From Paraglaciecola sp. (GTDB lineage Bacteria > Pseudomonadota > Gammaproteobacteria > Enterobacterales > Alteromonadaceae): DNA of 58,598 nucleotides. The number at the start of each line of letters is the position of its first letter. The stretch's first letter is position 1. Made by a program: the position numbers and the translations under genes. Positions 36,981 to 47,019 of the stretch are shown one piece after another. A model generated the notes under the pieces. That model searched no databases. It saw only the letters and a list, made by a program, of their open reading frames with translations, and was not told the origin of the DNA. The stretch lies in the NCBI RefSeq assembly GCF_030730205.1, contig NZ_JANQVQ010000068.1, positions 1-58,598 on the forward strand, given 5' to 3'.

Positions 36981-39900
36981 ATGGAACAAAATTTATGGCT
37001 TTTGCTGTCGACTATGCTGGTTTTCTTAATGCAAGCGGGCTTTTTGTGCTTAGAAACAGGGCGCACTCGCAGTAAAAATAGTATCAATGTTGCTGCAAAA
37101 AACATCGCCGATTTCTTAGTCTCTGCCGCCGTTTTTTGGGCCGTGGGCTTTGGTCTTATGTTTGGTGATAGCGTGCTGGGGCTAGTTGGTAGTAGTGAGC
37201 TATTTTTTGGTGACACACAAAATGTCAGGCAAATTTGTTTTTTCTTATTTCAAATGATGTTTTGTGGCACGGCAGCTACTCTTGCCTCAGGGGCTGTTGC
37301 TGAACGAATGACCTTCAATGGTTATCTTGGTATTACTCTCATTTTAAGTTTAGTTATTTATCCTGTGACCGGCCACTGGGCCTGGGCATCTGCCTATATG
37401 GGGCAACCAGGCTGGTTGCAAACTATTGGTTTTATCGATTTTGCCGGTTCTACAGTCGTGCATTCGGTTGGGGGCTGGGTGGCGTTAGCGGCGATTATTG
37501 TGATTGGCCCAAGAGTAGGGCGCTTTCAAAGGGGGTTGCGGTTGCCACAAGGGAGCAATCTACCGATGTCTGCGTTGGGCACTCTGCTTATTTGGCTCGG
37601 ATGGTTTGGTTTTAATGGTGGAAGTACCTTAGATCTGAACGAGCAAGTGCCCATTATATTATTGAATACCACGGTATCTGCCCTTTTTGGCGGCTTAATT
37701 GCAGGATTATTTTATTATGTAAAACACCGCTATTTCGATGTGGCTGAGATGCTAAACGGCATAATTGGTGGGCTCGTTGGTATTACGGCATCGTGCCACG
37801 CAGTGAGCCCTGCTGAGGCCGCGCTAATCGGCATGATTTCAGGCATTATCGTTATATACGGCTCTGAGATGATGGTGCGTTTGGGATTAGATGATGCCTT
37901 AGGTGTGGTTCCTGCTCATTTAATGACGGGAGTATGGGGAACGTTAGCCGTGGCATTTTTCGGTGCGCCAAGTATGTTGGGCACTGACCTAAGCGTATGG
38001 CAGCAAATTGGGGCACAATTACTGGGCATCGGAGTTATTGGTTTTTATAGTTTTGTTATCAGTTACTTGTTGATGCGGCTACTCAATTATTATGTGCCCC
38101 TGCGCGTTTCTAATGAAGACGAAGAGCGAGGGTTAAATGTCAGTGAACATAATGCTAATACTGAACTCATTGATTTGCTCAGTTCCATGCATCAACAGGA
38201 AAAAGAGGGCAACTTTACAACGCCCGTACCGGAAGAGCCGTTTACTGAAGTCGGGCAAATCGCCCGCCGCTACAATCAAGTAATCAACCGCGTTAAACTT
38301 GAAATTGGTGAACGAGATAGTGCAATTAATCAATTTCAATCGAGTGAAAAACGCAAAAGCGCCATTCTTGATTCATCAATGGACTGCATTGTGTCTATTG
38401 ATCATCAAGGGCATATTCTTGAATTTAACCCTGCGGCAGAACGTACTTTTGGCTGTTTAAAACATCATGTGCAAGGACGTAATTTTTTTATTATGTTCTT
38501 GCTTGAGAAAGATCAACAGCAAGCCTTAGATAGCCTTGAGCAAATGTTTACCTTATCTCAAGGTTTGCTGTTAAATCGGCGGAATACAATGCAGTTGCAA
38601 CGTTCTTCAGAGCATAGTTTTCCTGCTGAAATCACCATAACAACTACCCCCCTTAATAATGGGTTGATAACGGAATATACCCTGCACATTAGGGATATTA
38701 CACGGCAAACAAAATTGCAGTCTCGGCTGAAGTTTTTAGCTTATCGTGACCCGTTAACCAGTTTGTACAACCGCACTTTTTTGATGGAAAAATTAAACGA
38801 GGCCCTGAACACAGCCCAGCTCAATGGATTATCCGTTGCCTTACTTTTTTTAGATTTAGATAAGTTTAAAAAGATAAACGATACCATGGGCCACAAGGCG
38901 GGAGATGAATTGTTGTGCGAGGTGGCGCGGCGCCTCAATCTTGTTTGTCGTGAGGCAGATATTATCGCCAGATGGGGCGGTGATGAATTTGTGGTGCTGA
39001 TGAGTGGTACGATTGATCAAGCACTCGTTAATGCCAGAGCCGCTAGTATTTTAGAGGTACTTCGCGAGAGTGTTAGCGTGCAAAATAAGTCCTTTAATAT
39101 TCCTACTAGTATTGGCGTCACCTTGGCGGTCGGGACCGAAATTACCGCAGATAAAATGATTCAACATGCTGATATCGCGATGTATCACGCCAAGCAAAAA
39201 GGGCGCGACAATTATCAAGTATTCGAGCCTGAAATGGCGCAGTTGGCCAGCAAGCAGTTTAATTATGAACGTGAAATGCGTGAAAATTTAGATTCTGAGC
39301 AATTCTACTTGGTGTACCAACCGAAAATTTTTCACACAAAAGATAACGTTGTGGGCTTTGAAGCGCTGATTCGCTGGGCGCATCCTGAGGAAGGCTTTAT
39401 TCCACCCAACGAATTTATTTCAATTGCAGAAGATTCGAATTTAATTATTCAACTAGGTGAGAAAGTTATCCGTGAAACGCTCAGGCAGTTATCGCAGTGG
39501 CGCGCCCAAGGCCTAATTATCGTGCCAATATCAGTCAACTTATCGGGTAAGCATCTGATTTCTGAAGTGCTTGTGCCCTTTATTCGCGAGCAGCTTGAAC
39601 ATTTCGATATCGCAGGGCATTACCTTGAAATAGAAATAACCGAAGGCGTTTTAGTGCATGATATTGAACGATGTATCCAGGTTATGGCAGAGATTAAATC
39701 ATTGGATATTCGGATTTCCGTTGATGATTTTGGCACAGGCTACTCATCACTCAGTTATTTAAAACGCTTGCCTTTAGATGTCCTTAAAATAGATCAAACT
39801 TTTGTGCAGGAATGTGACGTCACCGAGGAAGACAGAAAAATTTGTGCCACGATTATTAGTCTGGCCACTAGCTTAGATCTAAATATTGTAGCGGAAGGTG

Positions 39901-40043
39901 TGGAAACACAAGGCCAACTTGAGCAGCTTAAAAGCATGAATTGTGACGTATTTCAGGGCTATTTATTTTATAAACCCTTGTTTGTTGAAAAAGCCGCGGC
40001 ATTATTGATTTCATCTGATGCAGCTATTGAAGTCATCGACTAA
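36981..40043 (+). CDS. Ammonium-transporter-like sensor fused to PAS-GGDEF-EAL
   Basis: Starts at ATG 36981 (GAGAGG upstream), 1020 residues; a longer frame from 36903 is less likely. Residues 1-395 form an Amt channel with about 11 helices. Both pore histidines of the family are kept (His161 in DFAGSTVVH, His313 in VVPAHLMTG), as is Asp153 of the binding region. A coil and PAS domain follow (about 410-575, SSMDCIVSIDHQG). The diguanylate cyclase has GGDEF at 666-670 with an RxxD inhibitory site at 657-660. The EAL domain has EAL at 794-796, EITEG and DDFGTGYSS, so both catalytic halves look active. It should set c-di-GMP in response to ammonium. No glnK is adjacent. Confidence 0.95.
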   Translation: MEQNLWLLLSTMLVFLMQAGFLCLETGRTRSKNSINVAAKNIADFLVSAAVFWAVGFGLMFGDSVLGLVGSSELFFGDTQNVRQICFFLFQMMFCGTAATLASGAVAERMTFNGYLGITLILSLVIYPVTGHWAWASAYMGQPGWLQTIGFIDFAGSTVVHSVGGWVALAAIIVIGPRVGRFQRGLRLPQGSNLPMSALGTLLIWLGWFGFNGGSTLDLNEQVPIILLNTTVSALFGGLIAGLFYYVKHRYFDVAEMLNGIIGGLVGITASCHAVSPAEAALIGMISGIIVIYGSEMMVRLGLDDALGVVPAHLMTGVWGTLAVAFFGAPSMLGTDLSVWQQIGAQLLGIGVIGFYSFVISYLLMRLLNYYVPLRVSNEDEERGLNVSEHNANTELIDLLSSMHQQEKEGNFTTPVPEEPFTEVGQIARRYNQVINRVKLEIGERDSAINQFQSSEKRKSAILDSSMDCIVSIDHQGHILEFNPAAERTFGCLKHHVQGRNFFIMFLLEKDQQQALDSLEQMFTLSQGLLLNRRNTMQLQRSSEHSFPAEITITTTPLNNGLITEYTLHIRDITRQTKLQSRLKFLAYRDPLTSLYNRTFLMEKLNEALNTAQLNGLSVALLFLDLDKFKKINDTMGHKAGDELLCEVARRLNLVCREADIIARWGGDEFVVLMSGTIDQALVNARAASILEVLRESVSVQNKSFNIPTSIGVTLAVGTEITADKMIQHADIAMYHAKQKGRDNYQVFEPEMAQLASKQFNYEREMRENLDSEQFYLVYQPKIFHTKDNVVGFEALIRWAHPEEGFIPPNEFISIAEDSNLIIQLGEKVIRETLRQLSQWRAQGLIIVPISVNLSGKHLISEVLVPFIREQLEHFDIAGHYLEIEITEGVLVHDIERCIQVMAEIKSLDIRISVDDFGTGYSSLSYLKRLPLDVLKIDQTFVQECDVTEEDRKICATIISLATSLDLNIVAEGVETQGQLEQLKSMNCDVFQGYLFYKPLFVEKAAALLISSDAAIEVID

Positions 40044-40169
40044 GGTTTCTTGCGTAGAACCAGCGTGCAAAAGAAGCATTCAAATATGAAACAAGGGATG
40101 CTTTTTCTGCGTGTGTCACCATTGCTTGGGTGTAAAGTCGGGCTATTCATCCTCTACCGATAGTCTTTT

Positions 40170-41171
40170 ATGTCAATTAGCACATTATGTAGAGCAACGC
40201 TCAAACCGTTGCTTGTGACCACCATGGCTTTTTTATGCGCTCAGGTTTTAGCGCAAAATCCATTAGATTTTGGCAGTAGTATTAAAACCGCTGATCCCTC
40301 TGGCCACGTATGGCAAGACGGCAGAATGTATCTGTACACCTCTCACGATCAAGAATGCCAAGCAGATTTCTGGATGAAAGATTGGTACGCGTTTTCGTCC
40401 ACTGATTTGGTTAATTGGACTGACCACGGCCCTATACTAACAGTGGATGATCTTAGCTGGGCTGACAACTATGCTTGGGCACCCGATGCGGCCTACAAAA
40501 ATGGCAAATATTATTTAATTTTTCCTGCAGGGACAGGCCACAAAGATCGCGTAAATCCTGAACGCAGTACTAAGTGGATGGGGATAGGCATCGCGGTCAG
40601 TGATTCACCTACTGGGCCTTTCAAAGATGCCATTGGTGCACCGCTTTGGACAGAGCCTTATGCCAATGATCCTAGTTTATTTATTGATGATGATGGCCAA
40701 GCCTATTTGTATTTTCACGGTAAGAATGCCGATTATCAGGTGGCTAAGATGGCCGATGATATGCGCAGTGTTGAAGGTGATCTAGTGAAAATGGACATGG
40801 GTGGCTACGAGCCTAAAATGGAAGGGCCTTGGGTATTTAAGCGTCAAGGACTCTACTATTTTACGATGCCTGAGAATAACCGAGAGCTTGCCTATTATAC
40901 GGCTACGTCACCCACAGGCCCATGGCAGTACAAAGGGGTATTCATGCAAAGTGAGGGGGGTAACAATCATCACTCTATCGTTGAATACCAAGGTCAATGG
41001 GTTTTGTTTTACCATCGATGGTTAAGCCGCAATACCCAATGTGCAAACAGGCAGAAACAGCGTCACAGCGCGGCAGAGTATTTATACTTTAATGAAGATG
41101 GCACGATCCAAGAAGTTAAGCGGACGGAGGAAGGTGTTGGAGATTTTATGAATAAAGTGCTTAACGATTAA
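40170..41171 (+). CDS. Secreted GH43 family glycosidase
   Basis: A 333-residue five-bladed beta-propeller enzyme with a signal peptide (about residues 1-29, ending AQVLAQ). The GH43 catalytic triad is visible: general base Asp in TADPSGHVWQDG, pKa-modulating Asp in NDPSLFIDDDGQ, and general acid Glu in KMEGPWVFKRQGLYYF. The GGNNHHSIVEYQGQWVLFYH segment is also typical. Family members act on arabinan, xylan or related pentose polymers, in the periplasm or outside. It is isolated from other carbohydrate genes, lying between the Amt fusion and glyA. A single extra cysteine pair (CQAD, NTQCAN) may form a disulphide. Confidence 0.92.
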   Translation: MSISTLCRATLKPLLVTTMAFLCAQVLAQNPLDFGSSIKTADPSGHVWQDGRMYLYTSHDQECQADFWMKDWYAFSSTDLVNWTDHGPILTVDDLSWADNYAWAPDAAYKNGKYYLIFPAGTGHKDRVNPERSTKWMGIGIAVSDSPTGPFKDAIGAPLWTEPYANDPSLFIDDDGQAYLYFHGKNADYQVAKMADDMRSVEGDLVKMDMGGYEPKMEGPWVFKRQGLYYFTMPENNRELAYYTATSPTGPWQYKGVFMQSEGGNNHHSIVEYQGQWVLFYHRWLSRNTQCANRQKQRHSAAEYLYFNEDGTIQEVKRTEEGVGDFMNKVLND

Positions 41172-41370
41172 ACCAAAGGCTCGGTTTTCGAGTAATTATT
41201 ATTGGTGAAGTTAACTGTTTACGCGCTTAGATAGAAGCGCCAACAATGCGTTACAACATTTGGTTATGGTTCATGGCGCTTTGCAACTATACAAAGCCAT
41301 GAAAATGACTAGAATATGCGCTTCTTTTTTCGCCCCGTCTTTTTTGCCAAAATGAGTTAGAGGATAGCCG

Positions 41371-42627
41371 ATGCTGACACGTAACATGAATATTGCTGAT
41401 TTCGATCCCGAATTATATCAAGCGATTCAAAACGAAAACCAACGCCAAGAGCATCATATTGAGTTGATTGCTTCAGAAAACTACTGTAGCCCACGTGTAC
41501 TTGAAGCCCAAGGCTCTCAGTTAACCAATAAGTACGCTGAAGGTTATCCTCATAAACGTTATTATGGCGGTTGTGAGTATGTTGATATCGCTGAAGACTT
41601 AGCCATCGAACGTGCAAAATTATTGTTTGGGGCTGACTATGCAAACGTTCAACCTCACTCTGGCTCACAGGCCAACTCTGCGATTTTTATGGCTCTGTTA
41701 AATGCGGGGGATACGGTTTTAGGGATGAGCTTAGCCCACGGCGGCCATTTAACTCATGGTGCTTCGGTAAGTTTTTCAGGTAAAACCTACAACGCAGTAC
41801 AGTATGGATTACACCCTGTAACGGGCGAAATCGATATGGCTCAAGTTGAGGCTTTAGCCCTTGAACACAAACCTAAGATGATTATTGCCGGTTTCTCGGC
41901 TTATTCGGGCATTATCAATTGGCAAGACTTCCGCGTAATAGCAGACAAAGTAGGCGCCTATTTATTTGTTGATATGGCTCACGTTGCAGGTTTAGTAGCG
42001 GCTGGTTTATATCCTAACCCACTACCTCACGCCCACGTTGTTGCTACCACAACCCATAAAACCCTTGCGGGTCCCCGTGGTGGTTTGATTTTGTCTTCTT
42101 GTGGTGACGAAACCATCTATAAAAAATTAAATAGCTCAGTATTCCCAGGTAACCAAGGTGGTCCTTTATGTCATGTTATCGCGGCGAAAGCGGTCGCTTT
42201 TAAAGAAGCCTTAGAGCCAGAGTTTAAAGTGTATCAACAACAAGTGTTGCTTAACGCCAAAGCAATGGTGGCGGTAATGCAGGAACGCGGTTACAAAGTG
42301 GTATCTGATGGTACTGACAACCATTTGTTTTTATTAGATTTAATCGATAAAGACATTACTGGTAAAGACGCTGATGCGGCCTTAGGTCGTGCACACATCA
42401 CCGTTAACAAGAACTCCGTACCTAATGATCCTCGTTCTCCTTTTGTCACCAGTGGTTTACGTATAGGCTCGCCAGCTATTACTCGTCGTGGTTTTAAAGA
42501 AGAACAAGCCAAACAAGTGGCAAATTGGATTGCTGACGTGCTTGACAACCTAGGTGATGATTCGGTTGTTGAACGTGTTAAAGCCGAAGTGGTTACCTTA
42601 TGTGAAGCGTTCCCTGTATACGGCTAA
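41371..42627 (+). CDS. glyA: Serine hydroxymethyltransferase
   Basis: A 418-residue PLP enzyme that interconverts serine and glycine with tetrahydrofolate, the main source of one-carbon units. The N-terminal [34 protein letters not shown], and the PLP-binding Lys230 in [12 protein letters not shown] are all present. Length matches E. coli GlyA (417). GAGG lies about 11 bases before ATG 41371; an internal ATG at residue 6 is an alternative start. The 200-base upstream space has no recognised PurR box or glycine riboswitch. A strong terminator follows. Confidence 0.98.
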   Translation: MLTRNMNIADFDPELYQAIQNENQRQEHHIELIASENYCSPRVLEAQGSQLTNKYAEGYPHKRYYGGCEYVDIAEDLAIERAKLLFGADYANVQPHSGSQANSAIFMALLNAGDTVLGMSLAHGGHLTHGASVSFSGKTYNAVQYGLHPVTGEIDMAQVEALALEHKPKMIIAGFSAYSGIINWQDFRVIADKVGAYLFVDMAHVAGLVAAGLYPNPLPHAHVVATTTHKTLAGPRGGLILSSCGDETIYKKLNSSVFPGNQGGPLCHVIAAKAVAFKEALEPEFKVYQQQVLLNAKAMVAVMQERGYKVVSDGTDNHLFLLDLIDKDITGKDADAALGRAHITVNKNSVPNDPRSPFVTSGLRIGSPAITRRGFKEEQAKQVANWIADVLDNLGDDSVVERVKAEVVTLCEAFPVYG

Positions 42628-42657
42628 GCATGACGTAGTCAATGTGCTAATAGTAGA

Positions 42658-42682
42658 AAGCCCCGTTATCGGGGCTTTTTTG
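42658..42682 (+). terminator. Rho-independent terminator of glyA
   Basis: An 8-bp GC-rich stem (42658-42665 with 42670-42677, TTAT loop) followed by a T-run, 30 bases past the glyA stop codon. Confidence 0.95.
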
Positions 42683-42728
42683 TAGCACTATCACTCAGCC
42701 CTGCAAAGGACGAGTGACGTGCCAGTGA

Positions 42729-45035
42729 TTAATAAAAATTAATCTTACCTTCAATACCAAAAATGCGCGGAGAGTTAACAATACCGGTTAGGTTGTTGAA
42801 ATCAATTGCGCCTTTCACGTTATGCTCGTTGGTAATATTTCGACCAAAAAGAGCAACACTGTAGTTGTTGGTAAAGTTTTCGTAGCCGATACGTAAGCCG
42901 CCTTCTACGTTACCATTTGTTTTAAATTCAACGGAATCATATAAGAACAGACTGGTTTCACCTTGGTATGCCCAATCGGTATAAACGTAAACCTCACCGT
43001 CGTCACCCATAGGCATAGCGTAACGGGCTGTAACGTTAACAATCATTTCTGGTGCTTGCGGGAAGGGATTACCATCAATCGAGGCTTTAAACCCGTCAGG
43101 ACGCGGATCAAGCACAGTACAATTACCGGTAGAGTTAAATGCCGGGTTCGCACCGCAAGGTAGTACCGTTAATGTATCATCTTGAATTTCAGTGTGGTTG
43201 TAACTGTAACCCGCTGTTAATACTAGGTTGTCACTGACTACATATTGAGAGTCAATTTCAAAACCGTAGCCGGTACCCTTGTCAGCGTTAATCAAAGCGG
43301 TATTGTTGCCGTCACCACCAATGGCTGAAAACTGCACATCATCAATCACATAATAAAAAGTAGCGACGTTTAAGCGCAGTGAATTGTCTAACAAGTCTGA
43401 TTTAAAACCCACTTCGATTGAGTTAATGGTTTCAGGTGCAGCCACTGAAGGTGCGCCCTCAAAAGCCACGTCACGGCCCTGAATTGTTTGTGCTCTAAAA
43501 CCATTAGCTACACGGGCAAATACCGACGTTTTATCATCTACGCGATAGTTTGCGCTGAGCTCCCAATTGATTTGGTCGTCATCAACATTAATGTCAGCGT
43601 AGTCTTGAATGCTGGCATCGCCGGTGACCAAAGCAAAGCCGTTAACGTTTTGCTGGCCCACACGCAATGATTTTTCATCATAGGTATAACGAAGGCCACC
43701 GGTGAGATTTAATTTTTCATTTACGGCGTAAGAAAGTTGTGAAAATACTGCCCATGTAGTGTTTTCATGAAACACGGTGGTAGCGCCATAGTAGCCGTCG
43801 ATACTGGTGACATTGAAGGATGAGTCATAGTAAAACGCGCCTGCTTGCCAGCTCAATGCATCATCAGTATCGCTAGCAAAACGTATTTCTTGGGTGAACT
43901 GCTCTAAGTCATCTAAGTTATCTTGGGTGACCGCACCAAAGGCGATAAAGCCAGGATAAGTGAGTTCTTCAGTGCCATCACCATTGATATCAGCAGGCGC
44001 AAATAACGACACGCCACCATCGATGTCTCCAAGACTCAAGCCTTCTGCTTCTTCATACGCGGTGATAGAAGTCAACGTCATGTTTTCAAGGCCAAATTCT
44101 AGCTTCAGCGATGCGCCATAATTTTCGTATTTTTGTGGATTATTGTCTGGGCCATTACCGTCGATATCCGCATCATAATACACCACGTCTCTAACGTAGT
44201 TTTCGTTTAAGTCGTTACTGCCTTTCGTGAAAACGTTGGCACGAAATACGGATGCTGTGCCATCGAGTTCACGACCATGAACATTCAACAAAGCAGAAAA
44301 ATCGCTAGAAGGTGAGAACAACAACTGTGCCCGCCACGCTTTTTCGTCAAAGCCACCAAAGGCGTCTTTTTCACCGGTGTAGGCGTTGTTAATCCAATCA
44401 TCACGGTTTTGCGACAATACTGATACTCGGCCAGATAGGTTATCAGCTAAACCACCGCCTACCGCCCCTTCAAAATTAACTGTACCTAGATTACCTAAGC
44501 CCAATTTTGCGTATGCATCAAAATCTTCAGTGGGTTTGACTGAGTCAAATTTAATAATACCAGCGGTGGTGTTACGTCCAAAAAGTGTGCCCTGTGGGCC
44601 ACGGATCACTTCAACTTGTTCAACATCAAACAGCGGGAAACTTTTTAAAATGACGTTTTCTTTTACTACATCGTCCATCACAATCGAAACCGGTTGTGAT
44701 GCCGCAAGATCGAAATCGGTGTTACCCAAACCACGAATATAAAAACGCGGGGCGACGCGGCCATTCGATGTTTCAGCATACAAACCTGGAACGCGTACCG
44801 CTAAGGCTAAGATATCGTCACCGCCGGAGAACATGCTCTCAAACTTTTCACCGTTTAGTGTGGCGATTGAAATGGGCACCTCTTGAATGCTTTGAGTGCG
44901 TTTTTGTGCGGTAACCGTAATTTGCTCAAGGGCATTATCATTATTTTTTTTGCTTGTTTCTTGCGCTTGAGCAGCGTGGCCAAAGAGGGCGGCTTGCACA
45001 CAAATGGCGGCTAATGCTTTATTAACGTGTTTCAT
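42729..45035 (-). CDS. TonB-dependent outer-membrane receptor
   Basis: Starts at ATG 45035 (MKHVNKALAAICVQAALFGH), giving 768 residues with a signal peptide ending AAQAQ; an upstream start at 45119 adds 28 residues that do not look like a leader. After EQITVTAQKR (TonB-box region) comes the plug with VEQVEVIRGPQGTLFGRNTT and the barrel ending in an aromatic (GIEGKINFY). It is the same receptor type as the one at 28816, but clearly diverged from it. Calcium-binding-like aspartate-rich loops (DADIDGNGPDNN, DINGDGTEE) occur in the barrel loops. Substrate is unknown. It is convergent with glyA and divergent from nrdR. Confidence 0.93.
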   Translation of the reverse strand: MKHVNKALAAICVQAALFGHAAQAQETSKKNNDNALEQITVTAQKRTQSIQEVPISIATLNGEKFESMFSGGDDILALAVRVPGLYAETSNGRVAPRFYIRGLGNTDFDLAASQPVSIVMDDVVKENVILKSFPLFDVEQVEVIRGPQGTLFGRNTTAGIIKFDSVKPTEDFDAYAKLGLGNLGTVNFEGAVGGGLADNLSGRVSVLSQNRDDWINNAYTGEKDAFGGFDEKAWRAQLLFSPSSDFSALLNVHGRELDGTASVFRANVFTKGSNDLNENYVRDVVYYDADIDGNGPDNNPQKYENYGASLKLEFGLENMTLTSITAYEEAEGLSLGDIDGGVSLFAPADINGDGTEELTYPGFIAFGAVTQDNLDDLEQFTQEIRFASDTDDALSWQAGAFYYDSSFNVTSIDGYYGATTVFHENTTWAVFSQLSYAVNEKLNLTGGLRYTYDEKSLRVGQQNVNGFALVTGDASIQDYADINVDDDQINWELSANYRVDDKTSVFARVANGFRAQTIQGRDVAFEGAPSVAAPETINSIEVGFKSDLLDNSLRLNVATFYYVIDDVQFSAIGGDGNNTALINADKGTGYGFEIDSQYVVSDNLVLTAGYSYNHTEIQDDTLTVLPCGANPAFNSTGNCTVLDPRPDGFKASIDGNPFPQAPEMIVNVTARYAMPMGDDGEVYVYTDWAYQGETSLFLYDSVEFKTNGNVEGGLRIGYENFTNNYSVALFGRNITNEHNVKGAIDFNNLTGIVNSPRIFGIEGKINFY

Positions 45036-45371
45036 TTTAGAATACCAATAGTTGAGGAGTGTGATAAATACTGCGTTAAAAACTAAAATATTTGGGGCGC
45101 GAATCATACTCGAAGGCACTGAGATTGTAATCTTTTGGCACTATTTATAATTTTTATACATGTCGTTATTTGGCAAATTATTCTTCCAATAGACCCTGCG
45201 CTATCACACTTTTTAGCACTTAAAATTTGGCTTGAGGCCTGACAGGGAGGCCAAAGTGGAGAAGCGTAATTGAATTTCACGATTAAAATGCCCACTTATT
45301 ACTTGGGGTCTGTCACTTTGAGCGTTTTTTTGCTAGTTTATCCTCACTTTTTAAGGCCCTCAGAGATTGCT
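45036..45371. other. Divergent intergenic region between the TonB receptor and nrdR
   Basis: About 335 bases holding the promoters of both genes. An A/T-rich section (45130-45180) is a likely promoter core but no confident -35/-10 pair was assigned. The 34-codon in-frame extension of nrdR from 45270 lies in this region and has no zinc-ribbon match, so it is treated as non-coding. No Fur, NrdR-box or FMN riboswitch signature was recognised. Confidence 0.4.
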
Positions 45372-45821
45372 ATGTTTTGTCCATTTTGCGCAGTGCAAGA
45401 AACCAAAGTGATTGACTCACGATTAGTCGCGGATGGAACGCAAGTCCGTCGTCGTCGTGAATGCACGATTTGCAAAGAGCGTTTTACTACATTTGAAATG
45501 GCTGAACTGGTGATGCCGCGCATTGTAAAACGGGGTGGTTCCAGAGAGCCCTTTAATGAAGACAAGCTGCGAGCTGGTTTACAGCGGGCGCTTGAAAAAC
45601 GCCCTGTGAGCACCGAACAAATTGAAGAGTGCATCAGCCGTTTGAAATCCTCACTTCGCGCCACTGGCGAACGTGAAGTCGATAGTCAGTTTTTGGGTAA
45701 CTTGATTATGGATGCGCTTAAAGAAATCGATAAAGTGGCCTACGTACGCTTCGCTTCTGTCTATCGCTCCTTTGAAGATATTCGCGAATTTGGCGAAGAG
45801 ATTGCGCGCTTAGGCGATTAA
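45372..45821 (+). CDS. nrdR: Transcriptional repressor NrdR
   Basis: Starts at ATG 45372 ([17 protein letters not shown]) for 149 residues, the normal length. The zinc ribbon has Cys3, Cys6, Cys31 and Cys34. The ATP-cone domain follows ([21 protein letters not shown]). NrdR senses ATP/dATP and represses ribonucleotide reductase genes. Here, as in many gammaproteobacteria, nrdR heads the ribD-ribE-ribB-ribH-nusB cluster; the gap to ribD is 43 bases. Confidence 0.97.
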   Translation: MFCPFCAVQETKVIDSRLVADGTQVRRRRECTICKERFTTFEMAELVMPRIVKRGGSREPFNEDKLRAGLQRALEKRPVSTEQIEECISRLKSSLRATGEREVDSQFLGNLIMDALKEIDKVAYVRFASVYRSFEDIREFGEEIARLGD

Positions 45822-45864
45822 CGTTGGCTAAGAAGGCGTACCAGCCGTTCATTTTGGACTCAAC

Positions 45865-46992
45865 ATGTTAAATCAATTTAATTCAGTCGATGCCCGAATG
45901 ATGGCCTTGGCTATTCAATTGGCCAAACGGGGTCAATATACTACCACGCCAAACCCAAATGTTGGGTGCGTGTTAGTCAATTCTCAGGGTAATATTGTTG
46001 GGCAAGGCTGGCATCAAAAAGCCGGCACTCCTCATGCTGAAGTCCATGCCTTAAAAGAAGCAGGAAGCAGGGCAAAAGGGGCTACAGCCTATGTAACATT
46101 GGAACCTTGCAGTCATTTTGGGCGAACGCCACCCTGTGCTAACGCTTTAATAGAAGCGGGAGTGAGTCGAGTTGTCGCGGCCATGGTGGATCCTAATCCC
46201 TTAGTGGCAGGCAGCGGTTTGGCCAAATTAACGCAAGCGGGTATCAGTACGGCTCATGGCTTGATGCAAACACAAGCTGAATCATTAAACCGTGGCTTTA
46301 TCAAACGCATGCGTACTGGGCGACCTTGGGTAACCGTAAAACTTGCGGCAAGCTTAGATGGTAAAACTGCCTTGGCAAACGGCCAAAGTAAATGGATAAC
46401 GGGGCCTATGGCGCGGCAAGATGTTCAACGACATCGCGCTCGCAGTTGCGCTATTTTGTCGGGCTCGGGCACGGTACTGGCTGACAATCCTGCACTCAAT
46501 GTTCGTTATGCAGAACTGGGTTTAGACGAAACTGTTCTAACAGAAGCAAACTTAATTCAGCCCCGTAAAGTAATATTAGATGGGCGCAATCAACTTACAC
46601 CGGATTTAACCTGTTTACAGTCTACTAGCCCGACCTTACTGATAAATAGTCGACCTAATCCCTTGCCATTCTTTGCCAATGTGACGCAATACCAAGCACC
46701 TGCGGTAAACAATCAATTGGATTTACATGCTGTTTTTAATTACTTGGGGTCACAGCAAATCAATAACCTGTGGGTTGAAGCAGGCGGCAAGTTAGCAGGG
46801 GCATTATTGCAAAGTAAATTGATTGATGAGTTGATTTTATATCAAGCGCCCAAACTTATGGGTAGCAAAGGGCAAGATTTATTTGACATTGCGCCTTTAA
46901 CTAGCATGCAGCAAGCGTATTCTTTGTCGTGGTCAGATGTTCGTCAGATTGGTACTGATCTGAAGTTAACAGCAACGATAGCTTACGAATAG
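45865..46992 (+). CDS. ribD: Bifunctional riboflavin deaminase/reductase RibD
   Basis: A 375-residue cytoplasmic enzyme catalysing two steps of riboflavin synthesis: deamination of the pyrimidine from GTP cyclohydrolase II, then reduction of the ribose chain. The N-terminal deaminase domain has the zinc motif HAEVHAL and PCSHFGRTPPC. The reductase domain (about 150-375) shows the WVTVKLAASLDGKTA motif and the NNLWVEAGGKLAG loop for NADPH. Length is normal. It lies 28 bases before the riboflavin synthase gene and is cotranscribed with it. Confidence 0.97.
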   Translation: MLNQFNSVDARMMALAIQLAKRGQYTTTPNPNVGCVLVNSQGNIVGQGWHQKAGTPHAEVHALKEAGSRAKGATAYVTLEPCSHFGRTPPCANALIEAGVSRVVAAMVDPNPLVAGSGLAKLTQAGISTAHGLMQTQAESLNRGFIKRMRTGRPWVTVKLAASLDGKTALANGQSKWITGPMARQDVQRHRARSCAILSGSGTVLADNPALNVRYAELGLDETVLTEANLIQPRKVILDGRNQLTPDLTCLQSTSPTLLINSRPNPLPFFANVTQYQAPAVNNQLDLHAVFNYLGSQQINNLWVEAGGKLAGALLQSKLIDELILYQAPKLMGSKGQDLFDIAPLTSMQQAYSLSWSDVRQIGTDLKLTATIAYE

Positions 46993-47019
46993 TGGCAAAA
47001 CATTATAGAAAGAGAAACT

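Noticed and set aside
45130-45180. Possible sigma-54 promoter (TGGCAC) ahead of nrdR
   Set aside because: The matching TTGC element is not at the required spacing.
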